A stretch of 64,000 nt of DNA. It comes from Diprion similis. Lineage: Eukaryota > Arthropoda > Insecta > Hymenoptera > Diprionidae. Of the stretch, positions 34,301 to 47,300 are shown piece after piece; within the stretch, counting starts at the first letter, position 1, and each line of letters begins with the position of its first letter. The position numbers and the translations under genes are program-made. The stretch spans positions 4,791,481 through 4,855,480 of the forward strand of contig NC_060111.1 in assembly GCF_021155765.1 (NCBI RefSeq). Reading direction: 5' to 3'. Under the pieces are notes generated by a model that saw only the letters and a program-made list of their open reading frames with translations, had not been told where the DNA came from and searched no databases.

Positions 34301-37300
34301 GGCTATTTTTCATGCGTTTTCTGAGTTCCTGGGCCTCGAATTAGTCTAAAAAGCGTCATACGGATCGATTCCCAGACAAAAGATTTTTCGGCCAAAAAAA
34401 ATCCAAGGCTAACCCCTTTGCATTTTTGGCGAAAATTTGGACGACTTTGAAAAGTGCTGCAATTAATTCTTTAGGGTACTATTCCGACGTGATTTTGCGA
34501 AAGGAATCGATTAATCGCAGTCCCGATACGCTGCGAGCAACACCTGCAAAGTTACAGCCGAAAAACTGCAGATTTTCATCGTCATTTCTCTGCTGCTGGT
34601 CCTAGGCTATTTTTCATGTGTTTTCTGAGTTCCTGGGCGTCGAATTAGTCTAGAAAGCGTCATACGGATCGATTACCAGACGAAAGATTTTTCGGCCAAA
34701 AAAAATCCAAGGCTAACCCCTTTGCATTTTTGGCGAAAATTTCGACGACTTTGAAAAGTGCTGCAATTAATTCTTTAGGGTACTATTCCGACGTGATTTT
34801 GCGAGAGGAATCGATGAATCGCAGTCCCGATACGCTGCGAGCAACACCTGCAAAGTTACAGCCGAAAAACTGCAGATTTTCATCGTCATTTCTCTGCAGC
34901 TGGTCCTAGGCTATTTTTCATGAGTTTTCTGAGTTCCTGGGCGTCGAATTAGTCTAAAAAGCGTCATACGGATCGATTCCCAGACAAAAGATTTTTCGGC
35001 CAAAAAAAATCCAAGGCTAACCCCTTTGCATTTTTCGCGAAAATTCCGACGACTTTGAAAAGTGCTGCAATTAATTCTTTAGGGTACTATTCCGACGTGA
35101 TTTTGCGAGAGGAATCGATTAATCGCAGTCCCGATACGCTGCGAGCAACACCTGCAAAGTTACAGCCGAAAAACTGCAGATTTTCATCGTCATTTCTCTG
35201 CTGCTGGTCCTAGGCTATTTTTCATGTGTTTTCTGAGTTCCTGGGCGTCGAATTAGTCTAGAAAGCGTCATACGGATCGATTCCCAGACAAAAGATTTTT
35301 CGGCCAAAAAAAATCCAAGGCTAACCCCTTTGCATTTTTGGCGAAAATTTCGACGACTTTGAAAAGTGCTGCAATTAGGTCTTTAGGGTACTATTCCGAC
35401 GTGATTTTGCGAGAGGAATCGATTAATCGCAGTCCCGATACGCTGCGAGCAACACCTGCAAAGTTACAGCCGAAAAACTGCAGATTTTCATCGTCATTTC
35501 TCTGCTGCTGGTCCTAGGCTATTTTTCATGTGTTTTCTGAGTTTCTGGGCGTCGAATTAGTCTAAAAAGCGTCATACGGATCGATTCCCAGACAAAAGAT
35601 TTTTCGGCCATAAAAAAATCCAAGGCTAACCCCTTTGCATTTTTGGCGAAAATTTCGACGACTTTGAAAAGTGCTGCAATTAATTCTTTAGGGTACTATT
35701 CCGACGTGATTTTGCGAGAGGAATCGATTATTCGCAGTCCCGATACGCTGCGAGCAACACCTGCAAAGTTACAGCCGAAAAACTGCAGATTTTCATCGTC
35801 ATTTCTCTGCTGCTGGTCCTAGGCTATTTTTCATGCGTTTTCTGAGTTCCTGGGCCTCGAATTAGTCTAAAAAGCGTCATACGGATCGATTCCCAGACAA
35901 AAGATTTTTCGGCCAAAAAAAATCCAAGGCTAACCCCTTTGCATTTTTCGCGAAAATTCCGACGACTTTGAAAAGTGCTGCAATTAATTCTTTAGGGTAC
36001 TATTCCGACGTGATTTTGCGAGAGGAATCGATGAATCGCAGTCCCGATACGCTGCGAGCAACACCTGCAAAGTTACAGCCGAAAAACTGCAGATTTTCAT
36101 CGTCATTTCTCTGCTGCTGGTCCTAGGCTATTTTTCATGTGTTTTCTGAGTTCCTGGGCGTCGAATTAGTCTGAAAAGCGTCATACGGATCGATTCCCAG
36201 ACAAAAGATTTTTCGGCCAAAAAAAATCCAAGGCTAACCCCTTTGCATTTTTGGCGAAAATTTCGACGACTTTGAAAAGTGCTGCAATTAATTCTTTAGG
36301 GTACTATTCCGACGTGATTTTGCGAGAGGAATCGATTAATCGCAGTCCCGATACGCTGCGAGCAGCACCTGCAAAGTTACAGCCGAAAAACTGCAGATTT
36401 TCATCGTCATTTCTCTGCTGCTGGTCCTAGGCTATTTTTCATGTGTTTTCTGAGTTCCTGGGCGTCGAATTAGTCTAAAAAGCGTCATACGGATCGATTC
36501 CCAGACAAAAGATTTTTCGGCCAAAAAAAATCCAAGGCTAACCCCTTTGCATTTTTCGCGAAAATTTCAACGACTTTGAAAAGTGCTGCAATTAATTCTT
36601 TAGGGTACTATTCCGACGTGATTTTGCGAGAGGAATCGATTAATCGCAGTCCCGATACGCTGCGAGCAACACCTGCAAAGTTACAGCCGAAAAACTGCAG
36701 ATTTTCATCGTCATTTCTCTGCTGCTGGTCCTAGGCTATTTTTCATGTGTTTTCTGAGTTCCTGGGCGTCAAATTAGTCTAAAAAGCGTCATACGGATCG
36801 ATTCCCAGACAAAAGATTTTTCGCCCAAAAAAAAATCCAAGGCTAACCCCTTTGCATTTTTGGCGAAAATTTCGACGACATTGAAAAGTGCTGCAATTAA
36901 TTCTTTAGGGTACTATTCCGACGTGATTTTGCGAGAGGAATCGATTAATCGCAGTCCCGATACGCTGCGAGCAACACCTGCAAAGTTACAGCCGAAAAAC
37001 TGCAGATTTTCATCGTCATTTCTCTGCTGCTGGTCCTAGGCTATTTTTCATGTGTTTTCTGAGTTCCTGGGCGTCGAATTAGTCTAGAAAGCGTCATACG
37101 GATCGATTCCCAGACAAAAGATTTTTCGGCCAAAAAAAATCCAAGGCTAACCCCTTTGCATTTTTGGCGAAAATTTCGACGACTTTGAAAAGTGCTGCAA
37201 TTAATTCTTTAGGGTACTATTCCGACGTGATTTTGCGAGAGGAATCGATTAATCGCAGTCCCGATACGCTGCGAGCAACACCTGCAAAGTTACAGCCGAA

Positions 37301-39589
37301 AAACTGCAGATTTTCATCGTCATTTCTCTGCAGCTGGTCCTAGGCTATTTTTCATGAATTTTCTGAGTTCCTGGGCGTCGAATTAGTCTAAAAAGCGTCA
37401 TACGGATCGATTCCCAGACAAAAGATTTTTCGGCCAAAAAAAATCCAAGGCTAACCCCTTTGCATTTTTGGCGAAAATTTGGACGACTTTGAAAAGTGCT
37501 GCAATTAATTCTTTAGGGTACTATTCCGACGTGATTTTGCGAGAGGAATCGATCAATCGCAGTCCCGATACGCTGCGAGCAACACCTGCAAAGTTACAGC
37601 CGAAAAACTGCAGACTTTCATCGTCATTTCTCTGCTGCTGGTCCTAGGCTATTTTTCATGTGTTTTCTGAGTTCCTGGGCGTCGAATTAGTCTAAAAAGC
37701 GTCATACGGATCGATTCCCAGACAGAAGATTTTTCGGCCAAAAAAAATCCAAGGCTAACCCCTTTGCATTTTTGGCGAAAATTTCGACGACTTTGAAAAG
37801 TGCTGCAATTAATTCTTTAGGGTACTATTCCGACGTGATTTTGCGAGAGGAATCGATTAATCGCAGTCCCGATACGCTGCGAGCAACACCTGCAAAGTTA
37901 CAGCCGAAAAACTGCAGATTTTCATCGTCATTTCTCTGCTGCTGGTCCTAGGCTATTTTTCATGTGTTTTCTGAGTTTCTGGGCGTCGAATTAGTCTAAA
38001 AAGCGTCATACGGATCGATTCCCAGACAAAAGATTTTTCGGCCAAAAAAAATCCAAGGCTAACCCCTTTGCATTTTTGGCGAAAATTTCGACGACTTTGA
38101 AAAGTGCTGCAATTAATTCTTTAGGGTACTATTCCGACGTGATTTTGCGAGAGGAATCGATCAATCGCAGTCCCGATACGCTGCGAGCAACACCTGCAAA
38201 GTTACAGCCGAAAAACTGCAGATTTTCATCGTCATTTCTCTGCTGCTGGTCCTAGGCTATTTTTCATGCGTTTTCTGAGTTCCTGGGCGTCGAATTAGTC
38301 TAAAAAGCGTCATACGGATCGATTCCCAGACAAAAGATTTTTCGGCCAAAAAAAATCCAAGGCTAACCCCTTTGCATTTTTGGCGAAAATTTCGACGACT
38401 TTGAAAAGTGCTGCAATTAATTCTTTAGGGTACTATTCCGACGTGATTTTGCGAGAGGAATCGATTATTCGCAGTCCCGATACGCTGCGAGCAACACCTG
38501 CAAAGTTACAGCCGAAAAACTGCAGATTTTCATCGTCATTTCTCTGCTGCTGGTCCTAGGCTATTTTTCATGTGTTTTCTGAGTTCCTGGGCGTCGAATT
38601 AGTCTAGAAAGCGTCATACGGATCGATTCCCAGACAAAAGATTTTTCGGCCAAAAAAAATCCAAGGCTAACCCCTTTGCATTTTTGGCGAAAATTTCGAC
38701 GACTTTGAAAAGTGCTGCTAATAATTCTTTAGGGTACTATTCCGACGTGATTTTGCGAGAGGAATCGATTAATCGCAGTCCCGATACGCTGCGAGCAACA
38801 CCTGCAAAGTTACAGCCGAAAAACTGCAGATTTTCATCGTCATTTCTCTGCTGCTGGTCCTAGGCTATTTTTCATGTGTTTTCTGAGTTCCTGGGCGTCG
38901 AATTAGTCTAAAAAGCGTCATACGGATCGATTCCCAGACAAAAGATTTTTCGGCCAAAAAAAATCCAAGGCTAACCCCTTTGCATTTTTGGCGAAAATTT
39001 CGACGACTTTGAAAAGTGCTGCAATTAATTCTTTAGGGTACTATTCCGACGTGATTTTGCGAGAGGAATCGATTAATCGCAGTCCCGATACGCTGCGAGC
39101 AACACCTGCAAAGTTACAGCCGAAAAACTGCAGATTTTCATCGTCATTTCTCTGCTGCTGGTCCTAGGCTATTTTTCATGTGTTTTCTGAGTTCCTGGGC
39201 GTCGAATTAGTCTAAAAAGCGTCATACGGATCGATTCCCAGACAAAAGATTTTTCGGCCAAAAAAAATCCAAGGCTAACCCCTTTGCATTTTTCGCGAAA
39301 ATTTCAACGACTTTGAAAAGTGCTGCAATTAATTCTTTAGGGTACTATTCCGACGTGATTTTGCGAGAGGAATCGATTAATCGCAGTCCCGATACGCTGC
39401 GAGCAACACCTGCAAAGTTACAGCCGAAAAACTGCAGATTTTCATCGTCATTTCTCTGCTGCTGGTCCTAGGCTATTTTTCATGTGTTTTCTGAGTTCCT
39501 GGGCGTCGAATTAGTCTAAAAAGCGTCATACGGATCGATTCCCAGACAAAAGATTTTTCGGCCAAAAAAAATCCAAGGCTAACCCCTTT

Positions 39590-41340
39590 GCATTTTTCGC
39601 GAAAATTCCGACGACTTTGAAAAGTGCTGCAATTAATTCTTTAGGGTACTATTCCGACGTGATTTTGCGAGAGGAATCGATTAATCGCAGTCCCGATACG
39701 CTGCGAGCAACACCTGCAAAGTTACAGCCGAAAAACTGCAGATTTTCATCGTCATTTCTCTGCTGCTGGTCCTAGGCTATTTTTCATGTGTTTTCTGAGT
39801 TCCTGGGCGTCGAATTAGTCTAGAAAGCGTCATACGGATCGATTCCCAGACAAAAGATTTTTCGGCCAAAAAAAATCCAAGGCTAACCCCTTTGCATTTT
39901 TGGCGAAAATTTCGACGACTTTGAAAAGTGCTGCAATTAATTCTTTAGGGTACTATTCCGACGTGATTTTGCGAGAGGAATCGATTAATCGCAGTCCCGA
40001 TACGCTGCGAGCAACACCTGCAAAGTTACAGCCGAAAAACTGCAGATTTTCATCGTCATTTCTCTGCAGCTGGTCCTAGGCTATTTTTCATGAATTTTCT
40101 GAGTTCCTGGGCGTCGAATTAGTCTAAAAAGCGTCATACGGATCGATTCCCAGACAAAAGATTTTTCGGCCAAAAAAAATCCAAGGCTAACCCCTTTGCA
40201 TTTTTCGCGAAAATTCCGACGACTTTGAAAAGTGCTGCAATTAATTCTTTAGGGTACTATTCCGACGTGATTTTGCGAGAGGAATCGATTAATCGCAGTC
40301 CCGATACGCTGCGAGCAACACCTGCAAAGTTACAGCCGAAAAACTGCAGATTTTCATCGTCATTTCTCTGCTGCTGGTCCTAGGCTATTTTTCATGTGTT
40401 TTCTGAGTTCCTGGGCGTCGAATTAGTCTAGAAAGCGTCATACGGATCGATTCCCAGACAAAAGATTTTTCGGCCAAAAAAAATCCAAGGCTAACCCCTT
40501 TGCATTTTTGGCGAAAATTTCGACGACTTTGAAAAGTGCTGCAATTAATTCTTTAGGGTACTATTCCGACGTGATTTTGCGAGAGGAATCGATTAATCGC
40601 AGTCCCGATACGCTGCGAGCAACACCTGCAAAGTTACAGCCGAAAAACTGCAGATTTTCATCGTCATTTCTCTGCAGCTGGTCCTAGGCTATTTTTCATG
40701 AATTTTCTGAGTTCCTGGGCGTCGAATTAGTCTAAAAAGCGTCATACGGATCGATTCCCAGACAAAAGATTTTTCGGCCAAAAAAAATCCAAGGCTAACC
40801 CCTTTGCATTTTTCGCGAAAATTCCGACGACTTTGAAAAGTGCTGCAATTAATTCTTTAGGGTACTATTCCGACGTGATTTTGCGAGAGGAATCGATTAA
40901 TCGCAGTCCCGATACGCTGCGAGCAACACCTGCAAAGTTACAGCCGAAAAACTGCAGATTTTCATCGTCATTTCTCTGCTGCTGGTCCTAGGCTATTTTT
41001 CATGTGTTTTCTGAGTTCCTGGGCGTCGAATTAGTCTAGAAAGCGTCATACGGATCGATTCCCAGACAAAAGATTTTTCGGCCAAAAAAAATCCAAGGCT
41101 AACCCCTTTGCATTTTTGGCGAAAATTTCGACGACTTTGAAAAGTGCTGCAATTAATTCTTTAGGGTACTATTCCGACGTGATTTTGCGAGAGGAATCGA
41201 TTAATCGCAGTCCCGATACGCTGCGAGCAACACCTGCAAAGTTACAGCCGAAAAACTGCAGATTTTCATCGTCATTTCTCTGCAGCTGGTCCTAGGCTAT
41301 TTTTCATGAATTTTCTGAGTTCCTGGGCGTCGAATTAGTC
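39590..41340 (+). repeat. Higher-order dimer repeat (608 bp), three rounds
   Basis: Two monomer types alternate. Type A has CGCGAAAATTCCG, GCTGCTGG and GTCTAGAAAG. Type B has GGCGAAAATTTCG, GCAGCTGG, CATGAATTTTC and GTCTAAAAAG. Type A begins near 39,597, 40,205 and 40,813; type B follows 304 bp after each. Confidence 0.8.
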
Positions 41341-44300
41341 TAAAAAGCGTCATACGGATCGATTCCCAGACAAAAGATTTTTCGGCCAAACAAAATCCAA
41401 GGCTAACCCCTTTGCATTTTTGGCGAAAATTTGGACGACTTTGAAAAGTGCTGCAATTAATTCTTTAGGGTACTATTCCGACGTGATTTTGCGAGAGGAA
41501 TCGATCAATCGCAGTCCCGATACGCTGCGAGCAACACCTGCAAAGTTACAGCCGAAAAACTGCAGACTTTCATCGTCATTTCTCTGCTGCTGGTCCTAGG
41601 CTATTTTTCATGTGTTTTCTGAGTTCCTGGGCGTCGAATTAGTCTAAAAAGCGTCATACGGATCGATTCCCAGACAGAAGATTTTTCGGCCAAAAAAAAT
41701 CCAAGGCTAACCCCTTTGCATTTTTGGCGAAAATTTCGACGACTTTGAAAAGTGCTGCAATTAATTCTTTAGGGTACTATTCCGACGTGATTTTGCGAGA
41801 GGAATCGATTAATCGCAGTCCCGATACGCTGCGAGCAACACCTGCAAAGTTACAGCCGAAAAACTGCAGATTTTCATCGTCATTTCTCTGCTGCTGGTCC
41901 TAGGCTATTTTTCATGTGTTTTCTGAGTTTCTGGGCGTCGAATTAGTCTAAAAAGCGTCATACGGATCGATTCCCAGACAAAAGATTTTTCGGCCATAAA
42001 AAAATCCAAGGCTAACCCCTTTGCATTTTTGGCGAAAATTTCGACGACTTTGAAAAGTGCTGCAATTAATTCTTTAGGGTACTATTCCGACGTGATTTTG
42101 CGAGAGGAATCGATTAATCGCAGTCCCGATACGCTGCGAGCAACACCTGCAAAGTTACAGCCGAAAAACTGCAGATTTTCATCGTCATTTCTCTGCTGCT
42201 GGTCCTAGGCTATTTTTCATGTGTTTTCTGAGTTCCTGGGCGTCGAATTAGTCTAAAAAGCGTCATACGGATCGATTCCCAGACAAAAGATTTTTCGGCC
42301 AAAAAAAATCCAAGGCTAACCCCTTTGCATTTTTGGCGAAAATTTGGACGACTTTGAAAAGTGCTGCAATTAATTCTTTAGGGTACTATTCCGACGTGAT
42401 TTTGCGAGAGGAATCGATTAATCGCAGTCCCGATACGCTGCGAGCAACACCTGCAAAGTTACAGCCGAAAAACTGCAGATTTTCATCGTCATTTCTCTGC
42501 TGCTGGTCCTAGGCTATTTTTCATGTGTTTTCTGAGTTCCTGGGCGTCGAATTAGTCTAAAAAGCGTCATACGGATCGATTCCCAGACAAAAGATTTTTC
42601 GGCCAAAAAAAATCCAAGGCTAACCCCTTTGCATTTTTGGCGAAAATTTCGACGACTTTGAAAAGTGCTGCAATTAATTCTTTAGGGTACTATTCCGACG
42701 TGATTTTGCGAGAGGAATCGATTAATCGCAGTCCCGATACGCTGCGAGCAACACCTGCAAAGTTACAGCCGAAAAACTGCAGATTTTCATCGTCATTTCT
42801 CTGCTGCTGGTCCTAGGCTATTTTTCATGTGTTTTCTGAGTTCCTGGGCGTCGAATTAGTCTAGAAAGCGTCATACGGATCGATTCCCAGACAAAAGATT
42901 TTTCGGCCAAAAAAAATCCAAGGCTAACCCCTTTGCATTTTTGGCGAAAATTTCGACGACTTTGAAAAGTGCTGCAATTAATTCTTTAGGGTACTATTCC
43001 GACGTGATTTTGCGAGAGGAATCGATTAATCGCAGTCCCGATACGCTGCGAGCAACACCTGCAAAGTTACAGCCGAAAAACTGCAGATTTTCATCGTCAT
43101 TTCTCTGCAGCTGGTCCTAGGCTATTTTTCATGAGTTTTCTGAGTTCCTGGGCGTCGAATTAGTCTAAAAAGCGTCATACGGATCGATTCCCAGACAAAA
43201 GATTTTTCGGCCAAAAAAAATCCAAGGCTAACCCCTTTGCATTTTTGGCGAAAATTTGGACGACTTTGAAAAGTGCTGCAATTAATTCTTTAGGGTACTA
43301 TTCCGACGTGATTTTGCGAGAGGAATCGATCAATCGCAGTCCCGATACGCTGCGAGCAACACCTGCAAAGTTACAGCCGAAAAACTGCAGACTTTCATCG
43401 TCATTTCTCTGCTGCTGGTCCTAGGCTATTTTTCATGTGTTTTCTGAGTTCCTGGGCGTCGAATTAGTCTAAAAAGCGTCATACGGATCGATTCCCAGAC
43501 AAAAGATTTTTCGGCCAAAAAAAATCCAAGGCTAACCCCTTTGCATTTTTCGCGAAAATTCCGACGACTTTGAAAAGTGCTGCAATTAATTCTTTAGGGT
43601 ACTATTCCGACGTGATTTTGCGAGAGGAATCGATTAATCGCAGTCCCGATACGCTGCGAGCAACACCTGCAAAGTTACAGCCGAAAAACTGCAGATTTTC
43701 ATCGTCATTTCTCTGCTGCTGGTCCTAGGCTATTTTTCATGTGTTTTCTGAGTTTCTGGGCGTCGAATTAGTCTAAAAAGCGTCATACGGATCGATTCCC
43801 AGACAAAAGATTTTCCGGCCAAAAAAAATCCAAGGCTAACCCCTTTGCATTTTTGGCGAAAATTTCGACGACTTTGAAAAGTGCTGCAATTAATTCTTTA
43901 GGGTACTATTCCGACGTGATTTTGCGAGAGGAATCGATTATTCGCAGTCCCGATACGCTGCGAGCAACACCTGCAAAGTTACAGCCGAAAAACTGCAGAT
44001 TTTCATCGTCATTTCTCTGCTGCTGGTCCTAGGCTATTTTTCATGCGTTTTCTGAGTTCCTGGGCCTCGAATTAGTCTAAAAAGCGTCATACGGATCGAT
44101 TCCCAGACAAAAGATTTTTCGGCCAAAAAAAATCCAAGGCTAACCCCTTTGCATTTTTGGCGAAAATTTGGACGACTTTGAAAAGTGCTGCAATTAATTC
44201 TTTAGGGTACTATTCCGACGTGATTTTGCGAGAGGAATCGATTAATCGCAGTCCCGATACGCTGCGAGCAACACCTGCAAAGTTACAGCCGAAAAACTGC

Positions 44301-47300
44301 AGATTTTCATCGTCATTTCTCTGCTGCTGGTCCTAGGCTATTTTTCATGTGTTTTCTGAGTTCCTGGGCGTCGAATTAGTCTAAAAAGCGTCATACGGAT
44401 CGATTCCCAGACAAAAGATTTTTCGGCCAAAAAAAATCCAAGGCTAACCCCTTTGCATTTTTCGCGAAAATTCCGACGACTTTGAAAAGTGCTGCAATTA
44501 ATTCTTTAGGGTACTATTCCGACGTGATTTTGCGAGAGGAATCGATTAATCGCAGTCCCGATACGCTGCGAGCAACACCTGCAAAGTTACAGCCGAAAAA
44601 CTGCAGATTTTCATCGTCATTTCTCTGCTGCTGGTCCTAGGCTATTTTTCATGTGTTTTCTGAGTTCCTGGGCGTCGAATTAGTCTAGAAAGCGTCATAC
44701 GGATCGATTCCCAGACAAAAGATTTTTCGGCCAAAAAAAATCCAAGGCTAACCCCTTTGCATTTTTGGCGAAAATTTCGACGACTTTGAAAAGTGCTGCA
44801 ATTAATTCTTTAGGGTACTATTCCGACGTGATTTTGCGAGAGGAATCGATTAATCGCAGTCCCGATACGCTGCGAGCAACACCTGCAAAGTTACAGCCGA
44901 AAAACTGCAGATTTTCATCGTCATTTCTCTGCAGCTGGTCCTAGGCTATTTTTCATGAATTTTCTGAGTTCCTGGGCGTCGAATTAGTCTAAAAAGCGTC
45001 ATACGGATCGATTCCCAGACAAAAGATTTTTCGGCCAAAAAAAATCCAAGGCTAACCCCTTTGCATTTTTGGCGAAAATTTGGACGACTTTGAAAAGTGC
45101 TGCAATTAATTCTTTAGGGTACTATTCGGACGTGATTTTGCGAGAGGAATCGATTAATCGCAGTCCCGATACGCTGCGAGCAACACCTGCAAAGTTACAG
45201 CCGAAAAACTGCAGATTTTCATCGTCATTTCTCTGCTGCTGGTCCTAGGCTATTTTTCATGTGTTTTCTGAGTTCCTGGGCGTCGAATTAGTCTAAAAAG
45301 CGTCATACGGATCGATTCCCAGACAAAAGATTTTTCGGCCAAAAAAAATCCAAGGCTAACCCCTTTGCATTTTTCGCGAAAATTCCGACGACTTTGAAAA
45401 GTGCTGCAATTAATTCTTTAGGGTACTATTCCGACGTGATTTTGCGAGAGGAATCGATCAATCGCAGTCCCGATACGCTGCGAGCAACACCTGCAAAGTT
45501 ACAGCCGAAAAACTGCAGATTTTCATCGTCATTTCTCTGCTGCTGGTCCTAGGCTATTTTTCATGTGTTTTCTGAGTTCCTGGGCGTCGAATTAGTCTAA
45601 AAAGCGTCATACGGATCGATTCCCAGACAAAAGATATTTCGGCCAAAAAAAATCCAAGGCTAACCCCTTTGCATTTTTGGCGAAAATTTCGACGACTTTG
45701 AAAAGTGCTGCAATTAATTCTTTAGGGTACTATTCCGACGTGATTTTGCGAGAGGAATCGATTAATCGCAGTCCCGATACGCTGCGAGCAACACCTGCAA
45801 AGTTACAGCCGAAAAACTGCAGATTTTCATCGTCATTTCTCTGCTGCTGGTCCTAGGCTATTTTTCATGTGTTTTCTGAGTTCCTGGGCGTCGAATTAGT
45901 CTAAAAAGCGTCATACGGATCGATTCCCAGACAAAAGATTTTTCGGCCAAAAAAAATCCAAGGCTAACCCCTTTGCATTTTTGGCGAAAATTTCGACGAC
46001 TTTGAAAAGTGCTGCAATTATTTCTTTAGGGTACTATTCCGACGTGATTTTGCGAGAGGAATCGATTATTCGCAGTCCCGATACGCTGCGAGCAACACCT
46101 GCAAAGTTACAGCCGAAAAACTGCAGATTTTCATCGTCATTTCTCTGCTGCTGGTCCTAGGCTATTTTTCATGTGTTTTCTGAGTTCCTGGGCGTCGAAT
46201 TAGTCTAAAAAGCGTCATACGGATCGATTTCCAGACAAAAGATTTTTCGGCCAAAAAAAATCCAAGGCTAACCCCTTTGCATTTTTGGCGAAAATTTCGA
46301 CGACTTTGAAAAGTGCTGCAATTAATTCTTTAGGGTACTATTCCGACGTGATTTTGCGAGAGGAATCGATCAATCGCAGTCCCGATACGCTGCGAGCAAC
46401 ACCTGCAAAGTTACAGCCGAAAAACTGCAGATTTTCATCGTCATTTCTCTGCTGCTGGTCCTAGGCTATTTTTCATGTGTTTTCTGAGTTCCTGGGCGTC
46501 GAATTAGTCTAAAAAGCGTCATACGGATCGATTCCCAGACAAAAGATATTTCGGCCAAAAAAAATCCAAGGCTAACCCCTTTGCATTTTTGGCGAAAATT
46601 TCGACGACTTTGAAAAGTGCTGCAATTAATTCTTTAAGGTACTATTCCGACGTGATTTTGCGAGAGGAATCGATTAATCGCAGTCCCGATGCGCTGCGAG
46701 CAACACCTGCAAAGTTACAGCCGAAAAACTGCAGATTTTCATCGTCATTTCTCTGCTGCTGGTCCTAGGCTATTTTTCATGTGTTTTCTGAGTTCCTGGG
46801 CGTCGAATTAGTCTAAAAAGCGTCATACGGATCGATTCCCAGACAAAAGATTTTTCGGCCAAAAAAAATCCAAGGCTAACCCCTTTGCATTTTTGGCGAA
46901 AATTTCGACGACTTTGAAAAGTGCTGCAATTAATTCTTTAGGGTACTATTCCGACGTGATTTTGCGAGAGGAATCGATTAATCGCAGTCCCGATACGCTG
47001 CGAGCAACACCTGCAAAGTTACAGCCGAAAAACTGCAGATTTTCATCGTCATTTCTCTGCTGCTGGTCCTAGGCTATTTTTCATGTGTTTTCTGAGTTCC
47101 TGGGCGTCGAATTAGTCTAAAAAGCGTCATACGGATCGATTCCCAGACAAAAGATTTTTCGGCCAAAAAAAATCCAAGGCTAACCCCTTTGCATTTTTCG
47201 CGAAAATTCCGACGACTTTGAAAAGTGCTGCAATTAATTCTTTAGGGTACTATTCCGACGTGATTTTGGGAGAGGAATTGATTAATCGCAGTCCCGATAC

